From NCBI GenBank assembly GCA_022376465.1, contig JACDTU010000013.1:864501-928500 (forward strand): 64,000 bases of DNA, read 5' to 3'. Source of the DNA: Cubamyces lactineus. Taxonomy: Eukaryota; Basidiomycota; Agaricomycetes; Polyporales; Polyporaceae. Shown here piece after piece: positions 37,372 through 49,563 of the stretch. The notes beneath the pieces were generated by a model. It did not search any database. It had not been told where the DNA came from and was given only the letters and a program-made list of their open reading frames with translations. Position 1 is the first letter of the stretch, and every line of letters starts with the position of its first letter. The position numbers were made by a program, and so were the translations under genes.

Positions 37372-39952
37372 TCATAGCGGAGCATCAAACTCCGCCGCAT
37401 TGAACAACGACTCCGAGAAGTAGCGAGCCCGTACGCTCCTCCCACCGAAGTATCGCCCGTCCAGCTCCCGCACCGTCTTCCACGCCCCAGCAGGACCCGC
37501 AAAGAGCACGAAGATGCGGACCTGCTCCTCGGTGTTCTCAGGCGCAGGGTATACGGGGTGGACGACGACCCGCTGGACAGTCCCGTTCTTCGAGCACTCG
37601 TCACCTGCGCACAATCAAACGACACCGTGAGCACGCCCCGTCCGTTCCTCCGACATGCGACAGCGACCGCGAGAACATACCGATCTCCTCTCTGAGCTCG
37701 ACGTCATCGACGTCCTCGAGCCCGACCATGTTCGTGAGGACGACGACGCGGCTCGGCTCGCCAAAGCGCTCACGGTCCTCGCGCGCGCGCGCGTCCTCGT
37801 TCAGGTTCACGATCTTGCCCATCTTTGCGGCGACGTGCGCTGGCGGCGCGCCGGGGTCCTCGCTCTTGCCCTTGCCCTTGGCTTTGCCCTTGCTGCCTTT
37901 CTTGCCCTGCGCGGCGACCTGCTCGACCGTGAGCGCGTGTACGATCCCCGAGCCGTCGACGCCGAGCCCCTGGCCCTCTTTGTGGCCCCATTTGGCCATC
38001 AGGCGCGCGGCGAACCCTTGAGGGTCAGGTCTGCGCATCCCAAGCGGTTCAGTTAGCCTGAAGGGGATACATATGAGAACAGCAGGGTCCTCTCACCTCT
38101 GAGCGGGCTCCTCTGGGGGAGCGCTGGATCGTGCGCTGGTCGTTGGGGGTGGCGTGCCTGAGGATGGCGGGTTGGCAGCACCCTTGGGTGCGAGCGCGCT
38201 CAGGCGCGCAGCGATAGCGGCTGCCGCTTGCTTACTGTTCCGTATTTTCTCCTCCGTGAGGGGTGCCACCGGAGCGCCCGCCGCTGGGGGCGGGGGCACC
38301 GCTGGAGGAGGCACAGTAGGCACGAATGCGGGTGGTGGAGGGCTGACGAACGGCACAGGGCTCGGCACACCAGGCCCTGCACCCTGCTGGGACATGGCGA
38401 GGCGTCGGAGATACGCCTCTTCGCCAGATTGGGCAACCGGAGCAGGCGGCGGGATGGCCGCACCGGCTGGTGGCGGAGGCGGGGAAGCCGACGATGAGAA
38501 GGCAGACGATGCGCGACCCAACCCGGGAATCTCATCTCCCTCGGAGGATGCGGGCGCAAAGGAAGAGGATGGGGGAAGGGCGGCACAAGATGGCGCCGCG
38601 GATGGCCCACTCGAAGTGAAAGACGGTGCAGAACTGGATGGCGGGAGGGTGGAGGTAGACGGTGCCGGGGAGAAGCCCGGCACAGACGGCTCAGCGGGAC
38701 GGGCACCTTGGGACATTGCCAGGCGGCGCAGGTAGGCCTCGTCACCGGACATGCTGACATTGACCGGTGCTGGAGGAGGGAAGTCGGTTCGGGGCGCGGC
38801 GCTGCTGCCGATTCCCCCGCGGGGGCGATCGTAATCGTCCTCCATCTCGTCGCGGTCTTCGAAACGGCCTGCCCGGGAGCAATGTTAAACGTCTGAACGG
38901 TCAGCAGGGCGCATGGGGGTGATAGCTACCGGTTTTCCTAGGACGCTCGTCTTCAGAGGCGCTATGGTAGCTGTCAGAGTAGCTGCTGCTGCGCCTGTAG
39001 CGCTTGCGATCCTCGCCGCGGCGTCGCTCTTCCAGCATACGTTGTCTGCGTTCCTCACGCTCCTTGCGCTGCCATATCTTGAATTCGTTATAGTCATTGG
39101 GGCGCATCGGGTCATACTGTTCATTTGGGTCCCAAACCGCTAGAGCTTGCTGGTTCTTGTTCTGTATATCGCAAGCTGAATGATGCACGTTTGGCAATCA
39201 GGTGTATTTACATACCTTCTTTCCCTTCTTCTTACCGCCTCCTTCACGTTTTCCGCCTCCCATACGGGCCTTGAAGCCATTCACGTCGTCATCAAGCACC
39301 ATCGACGGCGGCTTGACCTTTCTTCCCCATCCTTGGCCCTGAGGTTGGGATTGGGCGGATGGCTCTTCGGGTTTACTGGTGGGTGCCTCTACCAGCGCAG
39401 GCGGCGCAAAGACGACCGCCGTGCTGGAGATCGACGCGGAGGACGCGGAACCTGCCACAGTCGCTTGCGCAACAGTAACGGACGCGCCGACCGGGAGCCG
39501 GGGCGCTGCCGGCTTAGCCTTGGTAGTCTGACGGCGGGTGGGTGCAAATGCGAGGGCAGCGGACCATCCTAGAATGCGGGGATCGGGAGGGGGACCGGTG
39601 GCAGGATAAGGAGGGGCATGGACGATGATCTCGTGAATAACATGCTCTGCAACGGCAACGCTGTAGGAGAGGGAGGAATACCGGCTGTAGCCTTGGGTGC
39701 TGCTGCGCCGCCAGACGGCTCGGCGGCCGCGCTGCTGCCCGATGCGCTCGCGCTGAGGGTGTTCGCCGACACGGAGCTCAAGGTCGAGATCGAGGTGGAG
39801 GACGGGCCTAAAGAGGCTGAGGAGGATGCTGAGAGTGTGGCATCGTCGGCAGTTGAGGTTGAGGTGGGCGCCGCCGGCCCCTGCGAGGATGCAAAAGCTT
39901 TGGAGGAGGAGAATTGGATGCCGCCGTAGAGGCCGCCTGCTCTGCTCGACAT
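37372..39952 (-). CDS. Splicing factor SPF45/RBM17 homologue
   Basis: SPF45 joins the spliceosome at the 3' splice site and can influence alternative splicing. The N terminus ([20 protein letters not shown]) is Ser/Ala-rich. An exon with [20 protein letters not shown] follows, then [20 protein letters not shown], the counterpart of the DEYDPMFPNDYE block of animal SPF45, with an Arg/Glu coiled stretch and an Arg-Ser segment ([13 protein letters not shown]). Two copies of [11 protein letters not shown] sit in a Pro/Ala/Ser-rich region. The G-patch reads [20 protein letters not shown]. The C-terminal U2AF-homology RRM has [24 protein letters not shown] and the RXF-type signature [15 protein letters not shown]. 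The gene is very GC-rich, which creates long antisense shadow frames. Confidence 0.93.
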
Positions 39953-40154
39953 CTTGAACGGCGAGCGGGAGGTGGTTGTGAACAACTTGTTAGACGCCCA
40001 CATCTGTGCACCAAAGGCCTCTGTGACAAGCGCCCTAGCACGACGGTGGCTGCGGCACACCTCCGGGGGCTGCAGCGCGAGTTCAAGAAGACACCGCGCG
40101 AACTGGATACGTACAGCTACAATAACTAGGAGCACAGATACTGGATACAAATTA

Positions 40155-41711
40155 TCAGAACCACATCGACACCGAGAAGCTCATCTCCTCGCTCCGCATC
40201 GCGTGCCACCACCCCGGCGGGAAAAACAACAAATCACCCGGCTCGAGCGTAACCTGCATCGCGACTGGCTGAACCTCTCTCCAAAAGTCGGGGAACGCCT
40301 CCTTGCTTCGAGCGATACTCTCCGATGACGAAAGGAAGACGTCCACACGGGAGGTGTTGCTCATCGACGGACTCTCGTGATTCGTCGCAGGGTTCCGGGG
40401 TTGGTCTTCGCTGGTGGAAGATGGCGCGTCATCGGGCGAGGGTGCGGGATACGGATACATGTACGAAGATGCTTCCGGGCTTGCTAGCCAGATCGTTTTG
40501 CGGCCGACTACTTGTGCTAAGAAAAGGTCAGACAAGTTGCCAATTGAACAGAACAGGAGTGCTAACGCACCATAGAAGTTGTAAAATGGGTCCTACGCCT
40601 TGTTGAGTGTCATTTAGAGACCTACGCAGGATGCCACTTACAGTATGTGGGGGTGAGATTGTACCTCTTGGGCCTAGCCAGGCATTCAGCACCAATTGCT
40701 CCTCGTTCCCCGGTGGAACGTAGTGCGGGTAGTTGTCCGGAGGGTCAAGAGACGAGTAGACATAGTCGGGCAATATGATGTCATCTCGCAAGGCAGGAAA
40801 CTGTTTGAACAAGCTGTGTTGCGCAAGATATAGCACAGGACGGTCTTCTTCCGAAGAGGCTTGGTCAATGTTGTTGAGGAATTCATCCCACAGCATCATC
40901 TTCTGCGTCCAGTCATCGCTGCGGTAGTCACTTCCTACCTCGACAGGGACAATGCGGCCTGGGCCAGCGACGGCACGAAGATAGTCCAGCGACTTCCACG
41001 GATGCTCGTAAAGAGCGGGCCAATCTCTGAGGAAGCCAGGGAGAACGAAAGGCTGATGTGAGAGGCGAGAGACGAAGGAGGAGAGAGAGGGCGGGGTATC
41101 ATAGCGAAGAACAGAACATTGAGCAGTAGCGAGGCGTCGAGGTGTTGACCGGACACCTTTTTCTTGTGACGAGACAAATGAGACATCTCTGCGTAGTGTA
41201 TGAGGGGAATTCAAGCACTCCGACTGTATTCCTTCGATGAGGTTCAGGACGAGATCGAGCCTACTGTCACCAGGAGCACCTGCTATGACTATCGCATGGT
41301 CAAGGTGAGCGATTGCAGAGAGTGCAAGCTCCGTGTCCTTTGTTGTCCAGTGTTCCAGGATGTCGAGATAGGCAAGTACGATGGAGGTGTCTGTGTAGAC
41401 GCGTCTCCAACCACGAGAGCGCTCTGGTATATCGCACGCCATCATAGCATGGGCATGCTGCGTGAGCTCTTTGAGGGCTATTCGTTCATTCCTCGGAAGC
41501 AGAGGAGGTTCTCGCGCGGTAAGCTCAACCGCCCGTATGAGGGCATCCGCACTAGACGCATCGCATGAAAGCAGATCTATCGGACTAGAGATGTTAGACA
41601 GATGCTATGTTGTAGAACATGACATGACAGTAAACCTTGTACATTTGGGCAAAATGTATCCTGCAGCTCTGCTACGAAGGCCAGGAAGGCCTCACTGAGG
41701 CGTGTAGGCAT
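40155..41711 (-). CDS. JmjC-domain (cupin_8) dioxygenase-like protein
   Basis: The cupin resembles the JMJD5/FIH-type 2-oxoglutarate, Fe(II) oxygenases, which hydroxylate proteins. Key blocks are PFVLPGFLRDWPALYEHPW, the iron motif SPPHTDPFYNFYG (HxD, split by an intron after HT with acceptor GTAG), a Lys in VVGRKTIWLASPE, and the second His in LLFFPPGWWHAMRS. All three iron ligands are present, so activity is plausible. The N-terminal ~200 residues are helical (LIRAVELTAR, IVLAYLDILEHW), as in JMJD5. The first exon, MPTRLSEAFLAFVAELQ, is joined to HLSNISSPIDLL by a 38-nt intron; that junction is my inference. The C-terminal region has a Pro/Ser-rich loop inside the cupin (PSPDDAPSSTSEDQP). 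The substrate is unknown. Confidence 0.88.
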
Positions 41712-41751
41712 GCTAGCGAACTCTGATAGGGCCAAAGGCTATGAGTCTAAC

Positions 41752-41989
41752 ATGGACGGGGCCCCGGGGCCTGACCCAGCCGGGTTTAGCTACACTCACC
41801 TTTTGCCGCCGGCTCAGCGCGAATTCGAAGGTATCTTGGAGAAGCGTCCGTCTCTGTACGTAACTTCCCGCGACCTCGTCAAGATTTGTTCCACCGCGCT
41901 CAGCTCTCGTTGTCTCCCGCAGCTACGCGAGGAAGAAGCCCGTCGGTTTTCTCGTCTGTGCACTCGCTGTTCGCTCGCAGGCACGATAG
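41752..41989 (+). CDS. Possible 56-residue protein, unrecognised
   Basis: One exon reads MDGAPGPDPAGFSYTHLLPP and continues AQREFEGILEKRPS. A GTACGT donor at about 41857 and a CCGCAG acceptor would join it to LYARKKPVGFLVCALAVRSQ and a TAG. The second exon has a short hydrophobic stretch that could be a membrane segment. The start lies only about 40 nt from the JmjC start on the other strand, so the two would be tightly head to head. I recognise no family. It could equally be a 5' untranslated or noncoding stretch. Confidence 0.3.
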
Positions 41990-42463
41990 TCAGAGCGCGG
42001 GTGCCTATCTACGCGAGAGTCTAAGGTTTGAGTACACGAGCTGGAAGGGGACATTTGGGGAATGATGTTGCGAGTGATGTGGCGGCGTCCCATTTTGGCG
42101 ATCAGTTTGGATGAGATCTGATATGTGACGCTGTGACTCCCGCGCAGTCCCAACTCGCTCAACGTCCTCGGCCACTGCTTGTCCTCCATTAGTGTCCGCA
42201 GTACGAACTCTGGGATAAACGTCATTCGAGTGCAATGGCCTGCTGCCTTGTCCGCTAGCGTCCGTTGAGGAGCTTACTTTTTGTTTAGCACATCAGAGAG
42301 AAGCGCCGATGGACCACAGATGACACGTCACGTGTGACTGTGTCAAATTTTCGTCACAAGCGCGAGATGATATAAGGTGCAGTCGTCGTGGCCCGGGAGC
42401 GTGAGAATTCCCCGTTATCCTGCCTTTGATCCTTAGCGCCGGGTGGCGGTCCGGTCTTACGTA
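41990..42463. other. Upstream region of the MOT1 gene
   Basis: About 470 nt, with a minus-strand open frame of about 100 codons that has no recognisable domain. I treat this as promoter sequence. Confidence 0.4.
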
Positions 42464-45400
42464 ATGACGTCGAGGTGCGTCCCACCTGCTCCGATTCGGT
42501 AAGTTCTGTAGTTCGCGCAGCTCATCCGTCTCGCTTTTATAGGTTGGACCGGCTCCTCCTCCTTCTTGACACGGGGTCTTCTGCGTCTGTGAGGGCAACA
42601 GCCGCGAAACAACTCGCACAACTTGCGGCAAAGAGTGTTATATCTGACGTAGCCCTCGTCGAAGACGATGTAAAGACAACTAGACACCATGTGCCCATCG
42701 GCGATCCCTCCGGATGGTCGGAGTTGATGGCTGTTTTGGCAAGAGTAAGTGGCCCCACAACGCCCACTGCGGTACGACGCTAATTCGCTTCAGATACTCC
42801 CATATCTACACTCAAGATCTCATGAGACTCGTTCCGCGGCGTCCACGGCTCTCTCCCAAATCTTCAGCCTGGTTCCCCTGTGGATGCCTTATCCGGACGC
42901 CGAGTCCAAACCATACGGTGCCTCTTCCAACTTGCCAGCTCCGGAGTTCCCATCTTTCTCTGTTCGCGAGCTCATGGAAAAGGGCACTCTGCTCCTGGCG
43001 TCGTCTGGGAAGGAGTTCACCAAGCCAACTGGCATCCTCGCGAACTCTTCCGAGGTCAAGAAGGCCCGGAGAGAAGCAATGGGTCGGCTTGGCCTTGATT
43101 TCCTCGAGAGCGTTGGTGGTGCAGACGACATGGACCTCGACAAGGAGCTCGCCGCCGACGAGGCGGAGGCAGACGTCGAGATGGCCATACCCACTCCCGT
43201 GAAGAGCGAGGACGAGCCAGTACCCATGTCACCTACTGAGGAAGCCGTCGACATGAAAATCAAGAAAGAAGAGCCTATACCCGCCAGGTCGAAGTCGTCA
43301 ACTCCGGCGGCGCCCCCTTCTGGCCCTTCCGCACCATCTACCCCTGCGCCCGACGATTTGTCTGCCCTTTCTGCCCGAGAGCGCAACCGACTGAAGCGGA
43401 AGCGGAAACCAGGCAATGCCGCCGTGGTCGCTGCACCTCCGCCTCAGAGTACAAACGCAAAGTTCCAAGCAGCAGCTGCCGGACAGGCCAAGTACGTAAC
43501 GCGCTTCTTATACTCACGGCTCACGGACGCTGATCATCTTGATAGAGCCCGATTGGTTGGCACTGACGAGCAATCAACACCCAAGCAACGTCTTGATAGC
43601 CCCAAGTCTCCGACGGAAGGTCAGACACAAGACCGAGTCGTGATCGATCCTTCGAAGGGCGGCGCCGTTGCCCCCAAAACGGAGAGCAAGTCTAAGGCGC
43701 TCGAGGTGCAACCCGGGTGCTGGGTCTGGGATGGCCTTGTGAAGCTGCTCGAGGTCGATCTGTTTAGTGCAGCCTGGGAGGTTAGGCATGGTGCGGCGAT
43801 GGCCCTTCGAGAATTATTGAAGGTGCAGGGGAAGTATGGTGGTATGAAAGGTGAGGCTTCGCTTCGGCAGCTAGCATGGCGTATTGCAAAGACGCTGAAA
43901 CGTATGTCTAGCTGACGTTTCGTGGGACGAGAACCTCGTGGCGCACGAAAAGTGGTGCAACGATCTTGCGGTGCGGTTTCTATGCATATTCGTGCTCGAT
44001 CGCTTCGGAGACTTCGTTTCCGATCAGGTATGTTCCGCCGTCTCTATGCTCCGTCCAGCCGCTCACATCACCTTCGCGGGTAGGTCGTCGCCCCTGTGCG
44101 CGAGACGGTGTCACAGACGCTCGCGTCGCTGTTGCTGCACATGCCGCGACGCTCGGTTTTGCACGTGCACAACATACTCTTGCAGATGATTCGGCAGGAC
44201 TTCCCGATACCAGTGAAGCCGACGAATGGCAAGCTTCGGGATAAGCACTCTGAGAAGGGCCATGTATGGGAAGTGCGTCATGCTGGCCTGCTCGGGATCA
44301 AGTATGAGGTCGCGGTCCGAAGCGATCTTGTCAGCTTGGACATACCAGAAGCCAACAGCATGGAAGTCGACGACGGGAAAGAAGTCCTCAGAGGCGTCGT
44401 CGATGCTGCCGTACTTGGGTAGGTGCTAGTTTTGTATCGTCGATCGGCTACATGTTGACGTTTCAAACAGACTCGGCGATCGCGACGACGACGTACGGTC
44501 TGTTGCGGCATCGTGCCTCCTTCCTGTGGCGACCTATCTCGTGGAGCGCCTTCCAGAAGAGCTCCCACGAGTGCTCGCTGTTCTTTGGAGCTGCTTGAGC
44601 GACATGAAGGACGACCTGAGCTCAAGTGTCGGTGCAGTAATGGACCTCCTAGGTACGTTATATAATGTCCTCAAAGCAAAGTCGTCCGACCAACCCGCCG
44701 AAGGCCAGCTTGTTGCATATAACCAGGTCATCGAAATCATCGCCGACGAGACACAGTCGTAAGTCACATTCACTGCTTAGTATGACAATGTGCTGATCGT
44801 CTTGTGTAGGCATCCTATCACTGTTCTCGCCCCCACACTCTTCCCCTTCTTCCGGCATACGATCGCGAACGTCCGGCTAGCGGTCGTGAAGACGCTGCAC
44901 ACTTTCATGACCGTCGAGTCGTTACCTCGAGCGTGGATCACCGTCCCGTTCTTGCGTCTGCTCTTTCAGAACCTGATTGTTGAAGAGCATTCCGACATTC
45001 GTCAGGCGACTTTATCTGCGTGGCGCGAAACGCTCTCAATCATGAGCGCGACGAGCGGGTGGATGGAGTCGTGCATCACCCAGCAGATCCTGTTGGAGTG
45101 GTACGCGGTTCTTATGACACCACTTGGGTTGCCATTAGATGCTTCGACCTTCTACGATCCCACTGTCGGTGCGGACAGTGGAGGCCCGTCGGAGAGACAC
45201 AACGTAGACAAGAACATGCTCGCGCAGGACTTGTCGCTAATCCCCATCGAGGTTGTCATCCAAGCTAGGCTGGCAGCATCTTCAGCGTTGGCCCACATCA
45301 TCGCCTGCTGGCCTTCTACGGTATGTCGATCGTCATCATCCTACAACATCGCTCTAACTCCCGCTATCTCACAGGGTCAGGCCGGCTACCTTTCCGCGGA

Positions 45401-48400
45401 CGACATGTTCAGGCCTATCTTGATCCACTACATCGACTCTACGAGCATGCTCCAGAAGTTCCTCGCCGCGATCATCTCAGAGTGCTGGGCTCGCGAATAC
45501 GACACCCGCTCGGCCCCAGGGGCCCCGCTCCTCATCGAAGTCTCCCCCCTCGCCGCCGAGCTCTCCGCCAAGACGCTGGCGTGGCTCCAGGCCGAGCCGC
45601 CCGCCTCGTACCACGAGATGGCGTTCACGCTCGCGCGGATCCACGGGGAGTGCTACAACCTGCTCCAGTCGTTCGCGTACGACTGCAAGCTGCCGCAGGC
45701 GGCGATCCCCGCGCTGGGCACGGAGATCGACGTGACGGGCACGAAGCCGGGCTGCTTCACGATCGACACCGCGCAGCAGGCGGTGGGCGAGATGTTCACG
45801 AAGCTCAAGGACAGCTTGGGCCGGACGAAGAAGCGCGAGCTGGCGATCATCAAGGAGAAGCGGCTGAAGGTCGTCACGAGCATCGAGCGGTACATCGAGG
45901 TGAAGGCGCAGTACGACGTCAGGGTGGCCGCGGCGTTCGCTGCTGCGTTTGTCGCGTTTAAGAGCACGCCGGAGAAAGTCAGCCCGATCGTAAAGGGCAT
46001 CATGAACAGTATCAAGGTTCGTTGTATGCGGTAATACGAGACCATAACACTATTGCTAACTGATCCATAGACGGAGGAGAACCTGGACCTGCAGACGCAC
46101 TCAGCAGCGGCCGTCGCATCCTTCGTAGAGTTCTGCGTGCAACGCGAACTCGGCCAGCCACCAGACAAGATCGTAAAGAACCTGTGCACGTTCCTGTGCC
46201 AGGACGTCGAACAGACTCCTACGTTCTTGTACAACCGCAAGATCACCGATGGCGTCCTGTCCTTCCCGAAGCCGAACTCCGCAGCATCTGCGAGCAATGG
46301 CAAGGACAATGGCGACAAGCATGCGGCGAGTGGCGAAGACCCTGCGAAGGCGAAGTTGTCCCGTCGTGGCGCGAGACTTGCCTTTGAGAAGTTGTCTGCC
46401 AAGTTCGGCCCTCGTCTGCTCCAGGCTGTGCCGAAGATGTGGCAGTCAATGGCGGGCGGTCTTCTGAGTGCATGCTCTACTGGTATGTGTTGCGATCTCG
46501 ACGTCAGGAACACTCAGGCTGACATCGAGTCTTGCTCCTGTAGACTCCGTGGCGAAGATGGACGAGCTGATCGAGAAACAGCACGGTCAGGATGTGATCG
46601 ATTCCCTCAGCGTCCTCGAAGCAGTCGTGCCGACGTTCCACGAAGAGCTCTCGCATCATTTCACCGAGCTCTTCCCTCATGTCATCCTCGCTCTCCGGAG
46701 TCGATTTGCTATCGTGCGACAGTCCGCCGCGCGGTGCTTCTCGACCATCTGCGATGTGCTGACCATGGATGCTATGCGCTATGTCATCGAGACGGTTGTG
46801 CCGTACCTCGGCGATGCCTCCGTTTTGGCCAACCGCCAGGGCGCAATAGAGCTCATCTACCGTAAGTATTTTGCGAGTCAATGGTATCTATGCTTAGACT
46901 GAGCCCTTTCTTCAGACATCGTCCAGAAGCTGGACATCAAGGCGCTGCCCTATGTGATCTTCATGGTGGTTCCTGTCCTTGGCCGAATGAGCGACCCGGA
47001 CGATGACGTCCGCGCCACTGCCACCAACACCTTTGCGTCGCTCGTGAAGATGGTTCCTCTCGAGGTACGCCTAGCTCCTTACGTGGAGGCGCTAGATATA
47101 TCTGACCCATCTAAATACAGGCGGGCCTTCCCGATCCGCCAAACTTCCCAGAAGACCTGCTGAAGCGCCGTGACGAGGAGCGCCAGTTCCTAACACAGCT
47201 TCTTGATGGAAGCAAGGTGCAGCAGTACGATATTCCCGTCACGATCAAGGCCGAGCTTCGCAAGTACCAGCAAGAAGGCGTCAACTGGCTCGCTTTCTTG
47301 GCCAAGTACCAGCTGCACGGTATTCTCTGTGATGGTGAGCATCATTGGCAGCGTTCACCGGAGCTTGATCTGATGCCTTGTTATAGACATGGGTCTTGGC
47401 AAAACGCTCCAGTCTATCTGTATCCTGGCGAGCAAACACTACGAGCGCGCGCAGAAGTACAAAGAGACCAAGTCACCCGACTCTAAGCATCTGCCGTCGC
47501 TCATCGTTTGCCCTCCCACGCTTACTGGTCACTGGTACTACGAGATCCTCAAGTACACCGAGAACCTGCGTCCCGTGCTCTACACCGGCAATTCGAGAGA
47601 GCGATACAAGCTCCTGCCGAAACTCAAGTCCTACGACGTCGTGGTCACCTCGTACGAGGTTGTTCGGAACGACATCAACAGCCTCCAGGACATGAACTGG
47701 CATTACTGTATCCTTGACGAAGGCCATATCATCAAGAATGCGAAGACGAAGCTGACAAAGGCCGTGAAGTGCATTAAGGCCGTCCACAGACTGATCCTCT
47801 CCGGTACCCCTATCCAAAACAATGTCTTAGAGCTGTGGAGTCTCTTCGACTTCTTGATGCCTGGTTTCCTCGGGACGGAGTCATCGTTCAACGAGCGCTT
47901 CAGCAAGCCCATCCTTTCCAATCGCGATGGCAAGGCGAAGACTGGCGAAGCGGGTATGCATTACTTTTCTTCCGTACACTAGCGTTACATCAGGCTTACG
48001 TCCGTTCTCAGCTGCGTTGGCATTGGAGGCTCTGCACAAACAAGTCCTGCCGTTCTTGCTGCGTCGACTCAAGGAGGACGTCCTCAACGATCTCCCGCCA
48101 AAGATCATACAGGACTACTACTGCGAGCTCTCAGAGCTGCAGAAGTTCCTGTATGACGACTTCTCCAAGTCGCGTGCCAAGATGGAGGTCGAGGACGTTG
48201 TCCGCTCGAACAAGGAGACCGACGGCGAGCAGCAGCATATTTTCCAGTCGCTGCAGTACCTTCGGAAGCTGTGCAACCACCCCGCGCTCGTTCTCAAGAA
48301 TGACAAAGAGGCAATTAAGGATGCCCTTACTCATGCAGGTGTCAATTCACCCGCGGGCGACCTCAGCGACATCCAACATGCGCCCAAGCTCCTGGCTCTC

Positions 48401-49258
48401 CGGTGAGTATTCGCTAAAGTTTGATTTGTGACACCATGACTGAACATTCCCTGTAGGCAACTACTGCTCGACTGCGGTATTGGACTAGCGCCTGGCGCGA
48501 CCGGCGACGCGACCAAGTCAGAACTGGTGGACACCGAGGAGACTGGGACGGGCGCGTTCTCGCAGCATCGTGTGCTCATCTTCTGCCAGATGAAGCAGAT
48601 GCTCGACATTATCGAGAGCGACCTCTTCAAGCAGCATATGCCGGCTGTGACGTACATGCGCCTCGACGGTTCGACAGATCCGAACAAGCGGCACGCGATC
48701 GTGCAGACGTTCAACTCGGACCCGAGCATCGACTGTCTGCTCCTGACTACGCATGTTGGTGGTCTGGGGTTGACATTGACGGGGGCGGATACGGTCATCT
48801 TTGTCGAGCACGACTGGAATCCGATGAAAGATCTCCAGGCGATGGACCGTGCGCATCGTATCGGGCAGAAGAAGGTTGTTAACGTGTATCGACTCATCAC
48901 AAAGGGCACCTTGGAGGAGAAGATCATGGGGTACGTGTTGTTAACTCCTACATGTTGTAGGGGACGTGCACGCTGACATTTATTGTGTAGTTTGCAGCGC
49001 TTCAAACTCAACATCGCCAACTCCGTCGTCACGCAGCAGAACTCGGGCCTTGCGTCCATGGACACGGACCTCGTCCTCGACCTCTTCAAGCGCACCACCG
49101 AAGAGGAAGACGCTGCTGCGGCCGCCAAAAAGAAGGAAAAAGACGCGGGTGCGCCCCCGGGGACGAAGAACGTCCTCCGCGGGCTCGAGGACCTGCCGCC
49201 CGAGGAGGAGTACCAGGAGCTAGACGTGAAGAGCTTCATGAGTTCGTTAGGGCGGTAG
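42464..49258 (+). CDS. MOT1: Mot1/BTAF1, Swi2/Snf2 ATPase that removes TBP from DNA
   Basis: Mot1 uses ATP to dissociate TBP-DNA complexes and so redistributes TBP between promoters. The first exon is only 11 nt (MTSR split), followed by LDRLLLLLDTGSSASVRATA, a typical Mot1 N terminus. HEAT-type helical repeats fill roughly the first 1,100 residues, including WCNDLAVRFLCIFVLDRFGD and ALRSRFAIVRQSAARCFSTI. The helicase core starts at LRKYQQEGVNWLAFLAKYQL. Walker A is DMGLGKT, Walker B is ILDEGHIIKNAKTK (DEGH, usual for Mot1), and motif III is LSGTPIQNN. The second lobe has TTHVGGLGLTLTGADTVIF and DRAHRIGQKKVVNVYRL. The C terminus carries the LQRFKLNIANSVV bridge. One intron (43851-43911) has an open competing frame, but only splicing gives GGMKADVSWDENLVAHEKW. 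The gene is complete. Confidence 0.96.
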
Positions 49259-49563
49259 CCGCGCCGGGTCGGGTCGGGACGCATCGCATGGCATACATCC
49301 ATCTCATATCTTATTCGTCGTTCGCAACGCTTTCGGACCATCGTCACGGATTAGATCAATCGGTAGAACCCAATGTATTGTGTAGCTGTACACCTGAATA
49401 GTTGTATAAATACAGTATAATCTCTCAAGATCTCAACACATGAGGCCGAACGCTGAGCTGATGAAGAGTGCTGTGTGTGGATACAGCTACTGGTACTGAC
49501 GGAAGCGAGTCTCATATCAGAGTTCGTGTGATGTAGAAAGCCATCCTACCAAACAAAACCCGC
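49259..49563. other. Convergent 3' flanks, MOT1 and the membrane protein gene
   Basis: About 300 nt between two converging stop codons. It contains AT-rich stretches that may serve 3'-end formation, and nothing else I can name. Confidence 0.45.

Noticed and set aside
38154..38735. Long plus-strand frame, Gly/Ala-rich
   Set aside because: It is the antisense of the GC-rich, Pro/Ala/Ser-coding SPF45 exon and has no independent support.
41923..42225. 100-codon minus-strand frame upstream of MOT1
   Set aside because: No motif or homology recognised and no clear promoter or exon partner.
43851..43911. Reading straight through this part of MOT1 as coding
   Set aside because: The read-through frame hits a stop just beyond it, while splicing at GTGAGG...TCTAG restores the conserved Mot1 sequence.
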